From Streptomyces populi (GTDB lineage: Bacteria > Actinomycetota > Actinomycetes > Streptomycetales > Streptomycetaceae): a stretch of 64,000 nt of DNA. The stretch's first letter is position 1. Each line of letters opens with the position of its first letter. Positions 50,277-58,925 of this stretch are shown here, piece by piece. The notes under the pieces were generated by a model. The model ran no database searches, was not told the origin of the DNA, and saw only the letters and a program-made list of their open reading frames with translations. The position numbers and the translations under genes were made by a program. The DNA lies in the NCBI RefSeq assembly GCF_002911015.1, contig NZ_KZ626851.1, forward strand, positions 60,647 through 124,646, in the 5' to 3' direction.

Positions 50277-50524
50277 GTGGAAATGCTGCGAAATGCTTCG
50301 AGGGGCCTGGTCTGTCGACCGGGTCCCTCGGTCTGTCCCCTCCGGCTGTTCCGGCCCCGCGATTCCCAGAACCCCCCTTCCTCCAAAGGCCCTGACGTCA
50401 CGTAGGGCGTACGAGGGCCGGGGAGGGTTCCACGGCTTCCAGGGAGTACCCGACAGGCGATTTGCCTGAAATATGCCACATGATGTTGCCGTCCCCCTCT
50501 CCCCCTCCCACGAGGAGTACGACC

Positions 50525-51745
50525 ATGTCCGAAACGACCGAGGCTCCCGTCACTCCGTTCAGCATCGGTGACCCGCTCGATTCCCCCTCCCACCCGGTCG
50601 AGGTACCGGACTTCGACGAGGAGTGGACCGTCGACAAGGGATTCACCTGGGTCTTCTACGGCAACGAGAACACCACCCTGACCCGGCCGGTGATCATCGC
50701 TGACGGCTTCAACCACGGCAAGAGCAAGCTCAAGGAGCTCTACGAGTTCCTGGAGGGCGAGGACTACCCTCTCATCAGCGAACTCCGCCGCCGCGGCATG
50801 GACGTCGTCCTGCTCGGCTTCGACAACCGCACGGACTCCATCCTGACCAACTCCAAGGCGGTCGAGGGGGCCATCCGTGAGGCCATCCGCCGCCGCACGG
50901 GCAGCGAGCGGCTGATCGTCGGCGGCTTCAGCATGGGCGGCCTCATCGCGCGCTACACCCTCGCCCGGATGGAGACCGACTTCCACGAGGACGAGCACCA
51001 GACGGGCGTGTACTTCTCGTTCGACACCCCGCACCGCGGTGCCTCCATCCCCGTCGGCGTCCAGGCGTTCGCCTACCTGCTCCCGTACGGCCTGGACCTC
51101 AAGCCCCACCCCTTCGAGCAGCAGATGAACAGCCCGGCCGCGCGGCAGATGCTGTGGCAGCACTACGACAAGAAGACCCAGAAGATCGGGGTGGCCTCCG
51201 AGCGCATCGCGCTGCTCAACGAGCTGGACCGGGTCGGCCGGTGGCCGCGGATCCCGCGCAAGCTGGCCGTCGCCAACGGCCGCGGCGACGGCGTCGGCCT
51301 GCCCGACGTCGATCCGGGCAAGGTCGCGCTGCGGCTCGACGTCCGCTACCCCGGCACCACCTTCTACGCCCAGGCACAGGGCGACGACGTGACGGTCGCC
51401 TACCTGAAGCGGGCGTTCCCGGCGACCGAGCGGACCATCACGACCAGCGGCTTCCCGGAGCTGGACGGCGCACCGGGCGGCACACTCGCGACGTACCAGA
51501 TCCTCGCCAACTCGATGATCGAGGCCGGCGGCGAGGCGGACCTGCGGTATCCGCACGTGTGCTTCGTCCCGTCGGTCAGCGCGGTCGACATCCTGGACTT
51601 CGCACGGCAGGAGGACCTGTACGCGAAGATCGACGGTCTGGACCCCTCCCAGAGCGGTCTGGACGAGTTCCACTGCTCGTCCGTGACGACCCCGCACACC
51701 TTCCCGACCGAAGAGCTGTGCACCTGGCTGATGGACCGGTTCTAG
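50525..51745 (+). CDS. Lipase/esterase-like alpha/beta hydrolase
   Basis: 406 residues, no signal peptide. RPVIIADGFNHGKSKLKEL opens the hydrolase core; the nucleophile elbow is VGGFSMGGLIARYTLAR, and DTPHRG resembles lipase and PGAP1-type hydrolases. An Asp and the His in SVTTPHTFPTEEL near the end could complete the triad. GAGGAG lies 8 bases before the ATG. It stands alone between 25-bp direct repeats; substrate unknown. Confidence 0.82.
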   Translation: MSETTEAPVTPFSIGDPLDSPSHPVEVPDFDEEWTVDKGFTWVFYGNENTTLTRPVIIADGFNHGKSKLKELYEFLEGEDYPLISELRRRGMDVVLLGFDNRTDSILTNSKAVEGAIREAIRRRTGSERLIVGGFSMGGLIARYTLARMETDFHEDEHQTGVYFSFDTPHRGASIPVGVQAFAYLLPYGLDLKPHPFEQQMNSPAARQMLWQHYDKKTQKIGVASERIALLNELDRVGRWPRIPRKLAVANGRGDGVGLPDVDPGKVALRLDVRYPGTTFYAQAQGDDVTVAYLKRAFPATERTITTSGFPELDGAPGGTLATYQILANSMIEAGGEADLRYPHVCFVPSVSAVDILDFARQEDLYAKIDGLDPSQSGLDEFHCSSVTTPHTFPTEELCTWLMDRF

Positions 51746-51753
51746 ACCCGCGC

Positions 51754-51778
51754 GATGTCGTGATCACTCCTTGGGCTC
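51754..51778. repeat. Right copy of 25-bp direct repeat
   Basis: Begins GATGTCGTGATCACTC, nine bases after the hydrolase stop. See the left copy at 50081. Confidence 0.75.
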
Positions 51779-51858
51779 GGTTCCGGTACGGGGGCTGGAT
51801 CCGGTAGGACGCCCGGTGTGACGTGCGGACAACTCGCGGACGAACAGCGGAAGTCGAC

Positions 51859-51892
51859 CGGTGCCTGCCTGTCGATCGACAGGCAGGCACCG
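51859..51892. terminator. Perfect 34-bp palindrome between convergent genes
   Basis: The 17-base half CGGTGCCTGCCTGTCGA is followed directly by its exact reverse complement, centred on CGATCG. It lies between the hydrolase (ending 51745, +) and the SnoaL-like gene (ending 51981, -), suiting a bidirectional terminator; as DNA it could also extrude a cruciform or bind a dimer. Confidence 0.75.
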
Positions 51893-51980
51893 TACTCGGA
51901 GCGGCCGCGGGGACGGTTCGGGGGAGTGATCCGGCGGTCGAGTGACTCATCGGCAAGTCGAAGGCTTGGCGGGGTGTTGT

Positions 51981-52346
51981 TCAGCTCCGCTTCTCGAACC
52001 CCGCGAGCAGCGCGCAGGGGTCGAAGGTCACCCGGATCCGGGCGACCTTCCCGTCCTCCACGTGCATCCAGTTCGCCGTCGGGGTGGGCGGCGCCACGCT
52101 CGTGCACAGGTCGAACCAGGTGATCACTTCACTGCCTTCCGCCACCCGCACCTTCACGTCGATCTTCTCCAGCACCTGACCGAGCCCCTTCAGCCCGGCG
52201 AGCGCCTCCTCCACCCCCGACGCCGTTCCCAGCGCTCCGACGAAGTCGACATCCTCGGCCAGCAACTCCCGCAAGGTGTCGAAGTCGCCCGCTTCCCAGG
52301 AGGTGAAGTAGGTCTCGGCAAGCTCTCGCGCGGTCTTCGTCGTCAT
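51981..52346 (-). CDS. SnoaL-like/NTF2-fold protein
   Basis: 121 residues. AETYFTSWEAGDFDTLRELL, then DVDFVGALGTASGVEEALAG and a C-terminal NWMHVEDGKVARIRVTFDP are typical of the SnoaL-like cone fold, used by cyclases, isomerases and binding proteins. The ATG at 52346 has GGAGG 8 bases upstream. It diverges from a LysR gene with a short palindromic spacer, so it is the likely target of that regulator. Confidence 0.87.
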   Translation of the reverse strand: MTTKTARELAETYFTSWEAGDFDTLRELLAEDVDFVGALGTASGVEEALAGLKGLGQVLEKIDVKVRVAEGSEVITWFDLCTSVAPPTPTANWMHVEDGKVARIRVTFDPCALLAGFEKRS

Positions 52347-52384
52347 GCCTCCATCCTCCGGACATCTCACCCATCAGTCCAACA

Positions 52385-52406
52385 GATAGATCGGATGATA
52401 TCTATC
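52385..52406. promoter_or_regulatory. LysR-type operator between SnoaL and LysR genes
   Basis: GATAGAT at 52385-52391 and ATCTATC at 52400-52406 form a perfect 7-bp inverted repeat with an 8-base spacer in a locally AT-rich stretch. It contains the ATAG and CTAT half-sites typical of LysR boxes and lies just 10 bases before the LysR start. Confidence 0.65.
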
Positions 52407-52416
52407 ATTTCTGAAT

Positions 52417-53292
52417 ATGGAGATGCATCAGCTGCGCTACTTCGCCGCGGTCGTGGACGAGGGAACCTTCACCGCCGCCGCCCATCGCCTGCACGTCAGT
52501 CAGTCCGGCATCAGCACCCAAGTGGCCAAGCTGGAACTGGAACTGGGCCAGCAGCTGTTCGACCGCTCCGGCCGTCACGTCCGCCTCACCCCGGTCGGTG
52601 AGGCCGTTCTCCCCCTCGCCAAGAACGTCCTCGCCGCTCTCGAGGCCATCAAGCACACCGCCGCCGAGTTCGCCGACGCCGTCCGCGGCCGGGTCCGTCT
52701 CGGCATGATCATGGGCTGCTCGATCCCGCCCTTCCTCGACACCGTCGCCGGTCTCGGCCGCACCCACCCCGGCATCGAACTCAGCCTTCACGAGGGCTAC
52801 TCCGAGGACCTCCAGGCCCAGGTCCTCGTCGGCTCTCTCGACCTCGCCCTGATCGGTTACGCGGGCGACGTCGTCCCGGGCCTGGAGGTGAGCGTCGTCG
52901 TCGACGAGCCGGTCACCGCCGTCGTCCCGGCCGGACACCCCCTCGACCGGCCGGAACTGCGCCTCGGCGACCTGCGGGACGAGAAGATTCTCTGCCTCTC
53001 CCCGGGTACGGGCATCCGCGCCGCCTACGAGGACTCCTGCCGCAGGATCGGTCTCGACCCGCGCGTGGACATCGACGCCAGTTCCCCGGTCACCCTGCTC
53101 CGCCTCGCCGAGCGCGGCGCGGGCGTCGCCGTCCTCAGCGCGTCCTCCGCGCGGGGTACCGGCCTGCGGACCGCCCCGCTCACCGACGCCGCCACGCACG
53201 CCCGGCTCGGACTCGTCACCCGCCGGGGTCAGCACCCCCCGGCCGTGCAACTCCTGCTGGCCAGGCTCCTCGCCGCTCTGCGGACCGGCTAG
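52417..53292 (+). CDS. LysR-family transcriptional regulator
   Basis: 291 residues. HTH region LRYFAAVVDEGTFTAAAHRL and VSQSGISTQVAKLELELG, then a substrate-binding-protein-like domain (GRVRLGMIMGCSIPPFLDTV). The ATG follows closely after a palindromic LysR box shared with the divergent SnoaL-like gene, implying autoregulation and control of that gene. No ribosome site is obvious. Confidence 0.92.
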   Translation: MEMHQLRYFAAVVDEGTFTAAAHRLHVSQSGISTQVAKLELELGQQLFDRSGRHVRLTPVGEAVLPLAKNVLAALEAIKHTAAEFADAVRGRVRLGMIMGCSIPPFLDTVAGLGRTHPGIELSLHEGYSEDLQAQVLVGSLDLALIGYAGDVVPGLEVSVVVDEPVTAVVPAGHPLDRPELRLGDLRDEKILCLSPGTGIRAAYEDSCRRIGLDPRVDIDASSPVTLLRLAERGAGVAVLSASSARGTGLRTAPLTDAATHARLGLVTRRGQHPPAVQLLLARLLAALRTG

Positions 53293-53442
53293 GTGTGCAT
53301 GTGCCGGACGGTGGCCGACCTGCGGGCCTTCCTCTCTCGCCGCATCTCGATCCAGCGCGCCGGGCTGTACGAGCGAGCGCAACCGGCGGATGCGGAAAAG
53401 GAGTTCATGGACCCGAAGCCGCCGATCGGCCGAAGGGGGAAT

Positions 53443-54300
53443 TCAACGGGGCGGACGGCACCCTGCGGGCGGCGCCCCGAGGAACTCCAGCACGATCGCG
53501 TCCACCGCCGCGGCACCGGCGGTGGGCAGCACGTGGTGGCCCAGCCCCGGCAGCACTTCGACCCGGGCCCCCGGCAGCAGCCGGCGAGCCCGGTCCGCCA
53601 TCGCTCCGGCGTCGTGCACCCGGCTGCGCCCGGCGAACAGCACCAGCACCGGCATGGCGAGCGGTGCCGGGTCGAGCGTCCGCCCCACCACCGGCCGGCC
53701 CCGCCCCCGCAGGGTCGCACCCAGCACGTACAGGCGCTTGAAGTCCTCGTCCACGCCCGTCCCCGCGGTCTCCCGGTCGAGGTACGCGCCGACCCGCCGC
53801 GCGGTGGGCCGCAGCAGCATCGGCAGCACGTGCAGCAGGTAGCCCGGCCGGTACCCACCGAACACCTGGGTCGGGTCGAGCAGCGCGAGGCGCCGCACCC
53901 GCCGCGGCGCGTGCAGCGCGTACGCGGTGGCCACCCAGCCGCCGTACGAGTGCCCGCACAGGGCGGCCGTCGGCAGCCCCAGCCCGTCCAGCACGGCATC
54001 CAGCCACGCCGTGAGATCCCGCGGCGCGCGCAGCGGCAGGCCCGCGCGTTCGCTGCGGCCGACGTCGCCGAGGATGTCGACCGCGTACACCCGGTGCCGG
54101 GCACCCAGCGCCGGGGCGTTGGTGAACCAGGCCGTGCCGGTGGCTCCTCCGCCGTGCAGCAGGACCAGCGGCGGGCCGTCCGGCGGGCCGTAGGCGTGCA
54201 CCCGGGTCGGGCCGTACGGCGTGGACACCGTCAGCTCGGCGGTACCGGCCGGCCAACGGGCCAGCAGCGCGTCATAGGCGGCGAAGAATGTCTCGGACAC
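53443..54300 (-). CDS. Alpha/beta-fold hydrolase
   Basis: 285 residues. The oxyanion region is VLLHGGGATGTAWF, the nucleophile elbow ALCGHSYGGWVA, and LPGLGHHVLPTAG supplies the catalytic His; an Asp lies in the preceding strand region (GRSRVHDAGAM). Single-domain, cytoplasmic. The GTG at 54300 has GAGGAG about 7 bases upstream. It is divergent from a MarR gene with a strong operator between them, so it is probably induced by a MarR ligand. Confidence 0.88.
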   Translation of the reverse strand: MSETFFAAYDALLARWPAGTAELTVSTPYGPTRVHAYGPPDGPPLVLLHGGGATGTAWFTNAPALGARHRVYAVDILGDVGRSERAGLPLRAPRDLTAWLDAVLDGLGLPTAALCGHSYGGWVATAYALHAPRRVRRLALLDPTQVFGGYRPGYLLHVLPMLLRPTARRVGAYLDRETAGTGVDEDFKRLYVLGATLRGRGRPVVGRTLDPAPLAMPVLVLFAGRSRVHDAGAMADRARRLLPGARVEVLPGLGHHVLPTAGAAAVDAIVLEFLGAPPAGCRPPR

Positions 54301-54331
54301 ACCGGCTCCTCGGGAGATCGCATGACGTATT

Positions 54332-54364
54332 CTCTCGCTCAGCGAGATACTAGGTGAGCGAGAG
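54332..54364. promoter_or_regulatory. MarR-type operators
   Basis: CTCTCGCTCA (54332-54341) and TGAGCGAGAG (54355-54364) are perfect 10-bp arms; inside, TCTCGCT-C-AGCGAGA (54333-54347) is a second palindrome. They lie between the divergent hydrolase and MarR genes. Confidence 0.7.
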
Positions 54365-54376
54365 GACGGTGCGTCA

Positions 54377-54859
54377 ATGAGCACCGAGGAGAACCGGCAG
54401 GACCCCCGCCTGCGACTGGTGCACCAACTGCGCGCGGCGACCGTCGAGTTCGACCTGCTCGCGGCGGAGTTCGCAGCCCGCCACGGACTGCACCCCACCG
54501 ACCTGCGGGCCCTGATCGCCCTGCTCGACGCCGCCCGGGCCGAGCGTCCCGTGACCCCCGGCCGGCTCGGCGAGCAGCTCCGCCTCAACTCCGCCGGCAC
54601 CACCACCCTCATCGACCGGCTGGAGCGGCTCGGCCTGGTCCGCCGCGAACGCGACACCACCGACCGTCGGCGGGTCCTGCTCACCGTCGAACCGCGGGCG
54701 GTCGACCTCGGCTGGTCGTTCTTCGGCCCCGCCATCGGTACGCTGCTCGGCGCGATGGACGCCTTCACCCCGGCCGAACTCGATACCGTCGAGCGCTTCC
54801 TCGCCGCGATGACCACCGCCACCACCGCTGCCCGCACGAACGCCGCCCACCACCCCTGA
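54377..54859 (+). CDS. MarR-family regulator
   Basis: 160 residues. Winged helix: GLHPTDLRALIALLDAARAE, LGEQLRLNSAGTTTLIDRLE, and the wing LVRRERDTTDRRRVLLTVEP. The DxRxxxxxLT wing signature is present. The ATG lies 12 bases beyond the operator arms, so autorepression is expected, together with control of the divergent hydrolase. Confidence 0.92.
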   Translation: MSTEENRQDPRLRLVHQLRAATVEFDLLAAEFAARHGLHPTDLRALIALLDAARAERPVTPGRLGEQLRLNSAGTTTLIDRLERLGLVRRERDTTDRRRVLLTVEPRAVDLGWSFFGPAIGTLLGAMDAFTPAELDTVERFLAAMTTATTAARTNAAHHP

Positions 54860-55203
54860 CCCGTGGCCGAGCGCGGCCGGGGGCTTCCCCGCGTGCTCGG
54901 GTGCGACCGACCGGCGGGAGCAGGTGTCCCGTCGGCGCCCGTCCTGCGGCCGACGAATCCTGATCACGCGCCGCCGAAGCCTGGCCGGCCGCAGGCCGTC
55001 CCACCCCGACGACTCCCCGGTGGGCACGTCACGAAGTCGGTCCCGGACGGCCGCACGCCGCCTCCCCGAGGCCGGCAGGGGCGGGCCGCCCGCGCCCCGG
55101 AGTCCCGAGGTGCTCCCCGGGCCCCGGAGTGCTGGACCGGCTCCGGGAGTGCGGCGCGGTCGTGCCGCGGGGGAGTGGCGGCGCCCGCCGCGTGGTCCGA
55201 TCG
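54860..55203. other. Spacer with no supported gene
   Basis: A GC-rich 344-base stretch between two MarR genes. Open frames on both strands are Arg/Pro/Gly-rich without motifs or ribosome sites. No clear terminator or promoter identified. Confidence 0.4.
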
Positions 55204-55671
55204 CTACGGGCGCGACGCCGGGGCGTTCGCCGCCTCGACGGCTTCGACCAGCGAGGCCAGCTCCGGGTTCTTCGCCGCTTCGTCGAGCGCCTCGCGCAGG
55301 GCCGCGTCGTTGGTCGGCCGTGCCTCGGCGAGGAGTGCCAGGCCGGCCGCGGTGACGTCGGTGTAGATGCCGCGGCGGTCGGTGGGGCACAGGTACCGGG
55401 ACAGCAGGCCCCGGTCCTCCAGGCGGGAGACCAGACGGGTGGTGGCGCTCTGGCTGAGCACGACCGCGTCGGCGACCTGCTTCATCTGCAGGTGTCCGCC
55501 CTCGCCTTCGTGCTGACGGCTGAGGACGTCGAGGAGCGAGTACTCGCGGACGCTCAGGTCGTGCCCGGACTGGAGGGCGCGCTCGATGCGCGTCTCGATC
55601 TTGCCGTGCAGGAGGGAGAGCGCACCCCATCCGCTGGCGAGTGCGGTGAGGGCGGGGTCTGTGGCGGTCAT
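55204..55671 (-). CDS. MarR-family regulator of the redox island
   Basis: 155 residues. HDLSVREYSLLDVLSRQHEG, then MKQVADAVVLSQSATTRLVS, and the wing RYLCPTDRRGIYTDVTAAG give the MarR fold. The ATG at 55671 has AAGGAGA about 9 bases upstream. It diverges from the MFS exporter gene; matching TATAGCG...TGCAA.TATT motifs lie in front of both genes, and a related one precedes the aldo/keto reductase at 60064. Confidence 0.92.
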   Translation of the reverse strand: MTATDPALTALASGWGALSLLHGKIETRIERALQSGHDLSVREYSLLDVLSRQHEGEGGHLQMKQVADAVVLSQSATTRLVSRLEDRGLLSRYLCPTDRRGIYTDVTAAGLALLAEARPTNDAALREALDEAAKNPELASLVEAVEAANAPASRP

Positions 55672-55736
55672 GGTCCGTGTCTCCTTCCGGGGGACAGCAG
55701 CAAGGATAGGCGCGGAGAAAAATACCGGCCAGGGCC

Positions 55737-55913
55737 TATAGCGGGCGGATGCAAATATTTCTTCCCCTGTCGAGCCCCGTCCCCGCCGGTGTCGTGACCC
55801 CGTTTCCGCCCGTACCTCGGCGCGAGTCCGGTTCGTGGCCGGACTTCGAGGTCGCGATCGTGTCGCACGAGGATTGGCCGCGCTTGCACTTATAGCGCGT
55901 GTGCAACTATTGT
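55737..55913. promoter_or_regulatory. Divergent MarR/MFS promoter region with paired operators
   Basis: For the MFS gene, TTGCAC (55884-55889) and TATTGT (55908-55913) form a promoter with an 18-base spacer; TTGCAC and GTGCAA (55901-55906) make a palindrome across it. A related TATAGCG-to-TGCAAATATT motif at 55737-55759 lies in front of the MarR gene. Confidence 0.6.
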
Positions 55914-55958
55914 CTAAGCCTCTAAGGAGCCCACTCAAGCAATCGTGAAGGTCGACCC

Positions 55959-57149
55959 ATGCCTCTCGCACTCCTCGCCCTGGCCATCGGTGCCTTCGGA
56001 ATCGGCACCACCGAATTCGTGATCATGGGGTTGCTGCCCGAGATCGCCGCCGACTACGGCGTCTCCATCCCCACCGCGGGCCTGCTGGTCACCGGCTACG
56101 CGCTCGGTGTCGTCCTCGGTGCCCCCCTGCTGACGGTGCTCGGCAACAAGGTGAGCCGCAAGCGGATGCTCATGCTGCTGATGGGCCTGTTCGTGCTCGG
56201 CAACCTGCTGTCCGCGCTCGCCCCCAGCTTCGGGATGATGCTGACCGGCCGCGTGATCACCTCGCTCGCCCACGGCTCGTTCTTCGGCCTCGGGTCCGTC
56301 GTCGCCGCCGACCTCGTCGCCGCGGACAAGAAGGCCGGCGCCATCGCCACCATGTTCACCGGCCTGACCGTCGCCAACATCGTGGGCGTGCCGCTGGGCA
56401 CCTTCATCGGGCAGGCGGTCGGCTGGCGCACCACCTTCGCGATCGTCGCCGCGCTCGGCGTGATCGGACTGCTCGGCATCCTCAAGCTCGTGCCCGCGAT
56501 GCCGCGTCCCGAGGGCGCCCACCTGCGCCGGGAACTCACCGCCTTCCGCAACCCGCAGGTACTGCTCGCCATGGCGATGACCGTGCTCGGCTTCGGCGGC
56601 GTCTTCGCCGCGATCACCTACATCGCGCCGATGATGACCCATGTCGCCGGCTACTCCGACGGTTCCGTCACCTGGCTCCTGGTCCTCTTCGGCATCGGCA
56701 TGTTCCTCGGCAACCTGCTGGGCGGACGGTTCGCCGACCGGGCCCTGATGCCCCTGCTGTACGTCACGCTCGGCGGGCTCGCGGTCGTGCTCGCGCTGTT
56801 CACGGTGTTCGCCCACGACAAGATCCTCGCCGCGATCGCCGTCCTGCTCGTCGGGGCACTCGGCTTCGCCACCGTGCCGCCGCTGCAGAAGCGGGTGCTC
56901 GACCAGGCGCACGGCGCGCCGACGCTGGCCTCCGCCGTCAACATCGGCGCCTTCAACCTGGGCAACGCGCTGGCCGCCTGGCTCGGCGGCCTCGTGATCG
57001 CCGCGGGCTTCGGCTACACGTCCCCGAACTGGGTCGGCGCCGCCCTCGCCGCCGCCGCGCTGGGCCTGGCCTTCTGGTCCGCGGCCCTGGAGCGCCGCGC
57101 CCCCGCGACGGCCGCCGACGCCGGTGCCCTCACCCCCGTACACCACTGA
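55959..57149 (+). CDS. MFS efflux transporter (AraJ/Cmx-like)
   Basis: 396 residues with 12 membrane helices. ALAIGAFGIGTTEFVIMGLL opens the first helix (the G-x-x-x-T-E-F motif of the DHA1/AraJ subfamily) and SRKRMLMLLMGLFV fits the loop 2-3 motif. LVTGYALGVVLGAPLLTVLG is helix 2. Drug or sugar efflux by proton antiport is the usual role. It is first in a run of same-direction oxidoreductase genes and is divergent from a MarR gene, typical for an inducible exporter. Confidence 0.9.
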   Translation: MPLALLALAIGAFGIGTTEFVIMGLLPEIAADYGVSIPTAGLLVTGYALGVVLGAPLLTVLGNKVSRKRMLMLLMGLFVLGNLLSALAPSFGMMLTGRVITSLAHGSFFGLGSVVAADLVAADKKAGAIATMFTGLTVANIVGVPLGTFIGQAVGWRTTFAIVAALGVIGLLGILKLVPAMPRPEGAHLRRELTAFRNPQVLLAMAMTVLGFGGVFAAITYIAPMMTHVAGYSDGSVTWLLVLFGIGMFLGNLLGGRFADRALMPLLYVTLGGLAVVLALFTVFAHDKILAAIAVLLVGALGFATVPPLQKRVLDQAHGAPTLASAVNIGAFNLGNALAAWLGGLVIAAGFGYTSPNWVGAALAAAALGLAFWSAALERRAPATAADAGALTPVHH

Positions 57150-57193
57150 CTTTCCTCCCCTCCGACGCCGTACATCACCCAAGGAGAAGCGCC

Positions 57194-57619
57194 ATGAGCA
57201 CCACCACCGCCGTCACCCCGCTGACGACCGCCGACGCCGAGACCCTGATCGACGCCGCCCGCCGCGCCGCCGAGGCCGCCGGGGTCACCGTCAGTGTCAC
57301 CGTCCTGGACGCGGGCGGTCACCCGCTCGCCTTCCGCCGCGACGACCGGGCGGTCCTGATCTCCGGCGAGACCAGCACCCGCAAGGCGTACACGGCGCTG
57401 CAGCTGAGCGCCCCGACCGCCGACCTGGTCGACCTGGTCAAGCCCGACGGGCCCTTCCACTCCCTGCCGACCGCGCTCGACCGGCCGCTGCTGTTCATCG
57501 CCGGCGGCATCCCCGTCCACCGCGACGGCCGGCTCGTCGGAGCCATCGGCGTGGGTGGCGGCGCACCCGAGCAGGACCACGCCTTCGCCACCGCCGCACT
57601 CGAGGAGCTGTCCCGATGA
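57194..57619 (+). CDS. GlcG/HbpS-family heme-binding-type protein
   Basis: 141 residues. VTVSVTVLDAGGHPLAFRRD, then STRKAYTALQLSAP and GGIPVHRDGRLVGAIGVGGG are signatures of the GlcG/HbpS fold. There is no signal peptide, so unlike HbpS it should be cytoplasmic. AAGGAG precedes the ATG. The stop overlaps the next gene (ATGA). Confidence 0.87.
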   Translation: MSTTTAVTPLTTADAETLIDAARRAAEAAGVTVSVTVLDAGGHPLAFRRDDRAVLISGETSTRKAYTALQLSAPTADLVDLVKPDGPFHSLPTALDRPLLFIAGGIPVHRDGRLVGAIGVGGGAPEQDHAFATAALEELSR

Positions 57620-57962
57620 CCCGCACCCCGCAGGAGGTCTTCGCCGACCACGGAACCCGCCTCGGCACCGGCGACCTCGACCTGATCAGCCGCAACTACA
57701 CCGAGGACGCGGTTTTCGTGACCCCGACGGCGTCCTGACCGGACGCCGGGGCGTCCAGGAGGGCATCGGCCGGCTGCTGGCCGACCTCCCCGACGCCGAC
57801 TGGCAGCTGACCACGAGCTTCGCCGGGGACGTCCTGTTCCTGCAGTGGTCCGCCACCGGCGCCGGCCACCAGGTCACCGACGGCGTCGACACCTTCGTCT
57901 TCCGCGACGGCCTCATCAGCGCTCAGACCGTCCGCTACACCCTCACCCCCCGCACCCCGTGA
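57616..57962 (+). pseudogene. NTF2/SnoaL-like gene with a frameshift
   Basis: Starting at the ATG overlapping the previous stop, the frame reads FADHGTRLGTGDLDLISRNY and TEDAVFVTP, then stops at 57736-57738. The next frame continues the same family: DGVLTGRRGVQEGIGRLL, then WSATGAGHQVTDGVDTFVFR, to 57962. A single missing C in the run near 57721-57724 joins them. It is either a real one-base deletion or a sequencing error. Intact, the product would be about 115 residues. Confidence 0.8.
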
Positions 57963-57979
57963 AGGAGCACCCGCACACC

Positions 57980-58810
57980 ATGGCACCCTCCACCGTCCCC
58001 ACCGCGACCCTGAACAACGGGGTCGAGATCCCCCGGCTCGGCTTCGGCGTCTTCCAGGTCCCCGACGACGAGACCGCCGCCGCCGTCACCGCCGCGCTCG
58101 AGACCGGCTACCGCAGCATCGACACCGCTGCCGTCTACGGCAACGAGGCCGGCGTCGGCCGCGCGCTGGCCGCCTCCGGGCTGCCCCGCGAGGAACTGTT
58201 CGTCACCACGAAGCTGTGGAACGCCGACCAGGGGTACGACGCCACCCTCCGCGCCTTCGACGCGAGCCTCGCCAAGCTCGGCCTCGACCACGTGGACCTC
58301 TACCTGATCCACTGGCCGGCGCCCGCCCGCGACCTGTACCGGGACTCCTGGCGCGCTCTCGAGCGGCTCGCCGAGGAGGGGCGGATCCGCGCCGCCGGCG
58401 TCTCCAACTTCCAGCCCGGTCACCTGCTGCGGCTGATGGACGGCTCCGCGCTGATCCCGGCCGTCAACCAGATCGAGCTGCACCCCGGCCTGCAGCAGGC
58501 CGAACTGCGCACGTTCCACGCCGAGCACGAGATCGCCACCGAGGCGTGGAGCCCGCTCGCCCAGGGCGCCGTCCTCGACGACCGGTCCGTCGGGGACCTG
58601 GCCGCCCGGTACGGCAAGTCCCCCGCCCAGATCGTCCTGCGCTGGCACCTGCAACTGGGCAACATCGTCATTCCCAAGTCGGTGACCCCGGCCCGGATCC
58701 GCGAGAACTTCGACGTCTTCAGCTTCTCCCTCACGGACGAGGAGATGCGGGCCGTGGCCGCGCTCGACCGCGGTCTGCGTACCGGTCCGCACCCCGACGA
58801 ACTCAACTGA
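57980..58810 (+). CDS. Aldo/keto reductase (2,5-diketo-gluconate type)
   Basis: 276 residues, AKR5-like. LNNGVEIPRLGFGVFQVPDD, GYRSIDTAAVYGNEAGVG (Asp and Tyr of the active site), ELFVTTKLWN (Lys) and VDLYLIHWPAP (His) are in order. NADPH contacts lie in IVIPKSVTPARIRENF. It reduces aldehydes or ketones. It follows the frameshifted gene by 17 bases; AAGGAG is about 12 bases before the ATG. Confidence 0.93.
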   Translation: MAPSTVPTATLNNGVEIPRLGFGVFQVPDDETAAAVTAALETGYRSIDTAAVYGNEAGVGRALAASGLPREELFVTTKLWNADQGYDATLRAFDASLAKLGLDHVDLYLIHWPAPARDLYRDSWRALERLAEEGRIRAAGVSNFQPGHLLRLMDGSALIPAVNQIELHPGLQQAELRTFHAEHEIATEAWSPLAQGAVLDDRSVGDLAARYGKSPAQIVLRWHLQLGNIVIPKSVTPARIRENFDVFSFSLTDEEMRAVAALDRGLRTGPHPDELN

Positions 58811-58925
58811 GCCGACACGTCCTCCCCTCCCCGCGGGGCTCCGTTCAGGGCAGACGCCCTCGAACGGAGCCCCGTTCCCGTCCGCCCGTCCATCCGTCCA
58901 CCCGTCCGCCCCGGAAGGATCCGCC

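Noticed and set aside
50105..51697. A 530-codon minus-strand frame over the lipase-like gene
   Set aside because: Low-complexity shadow; the plus strand has the ribosome site and hydrolase motifs.
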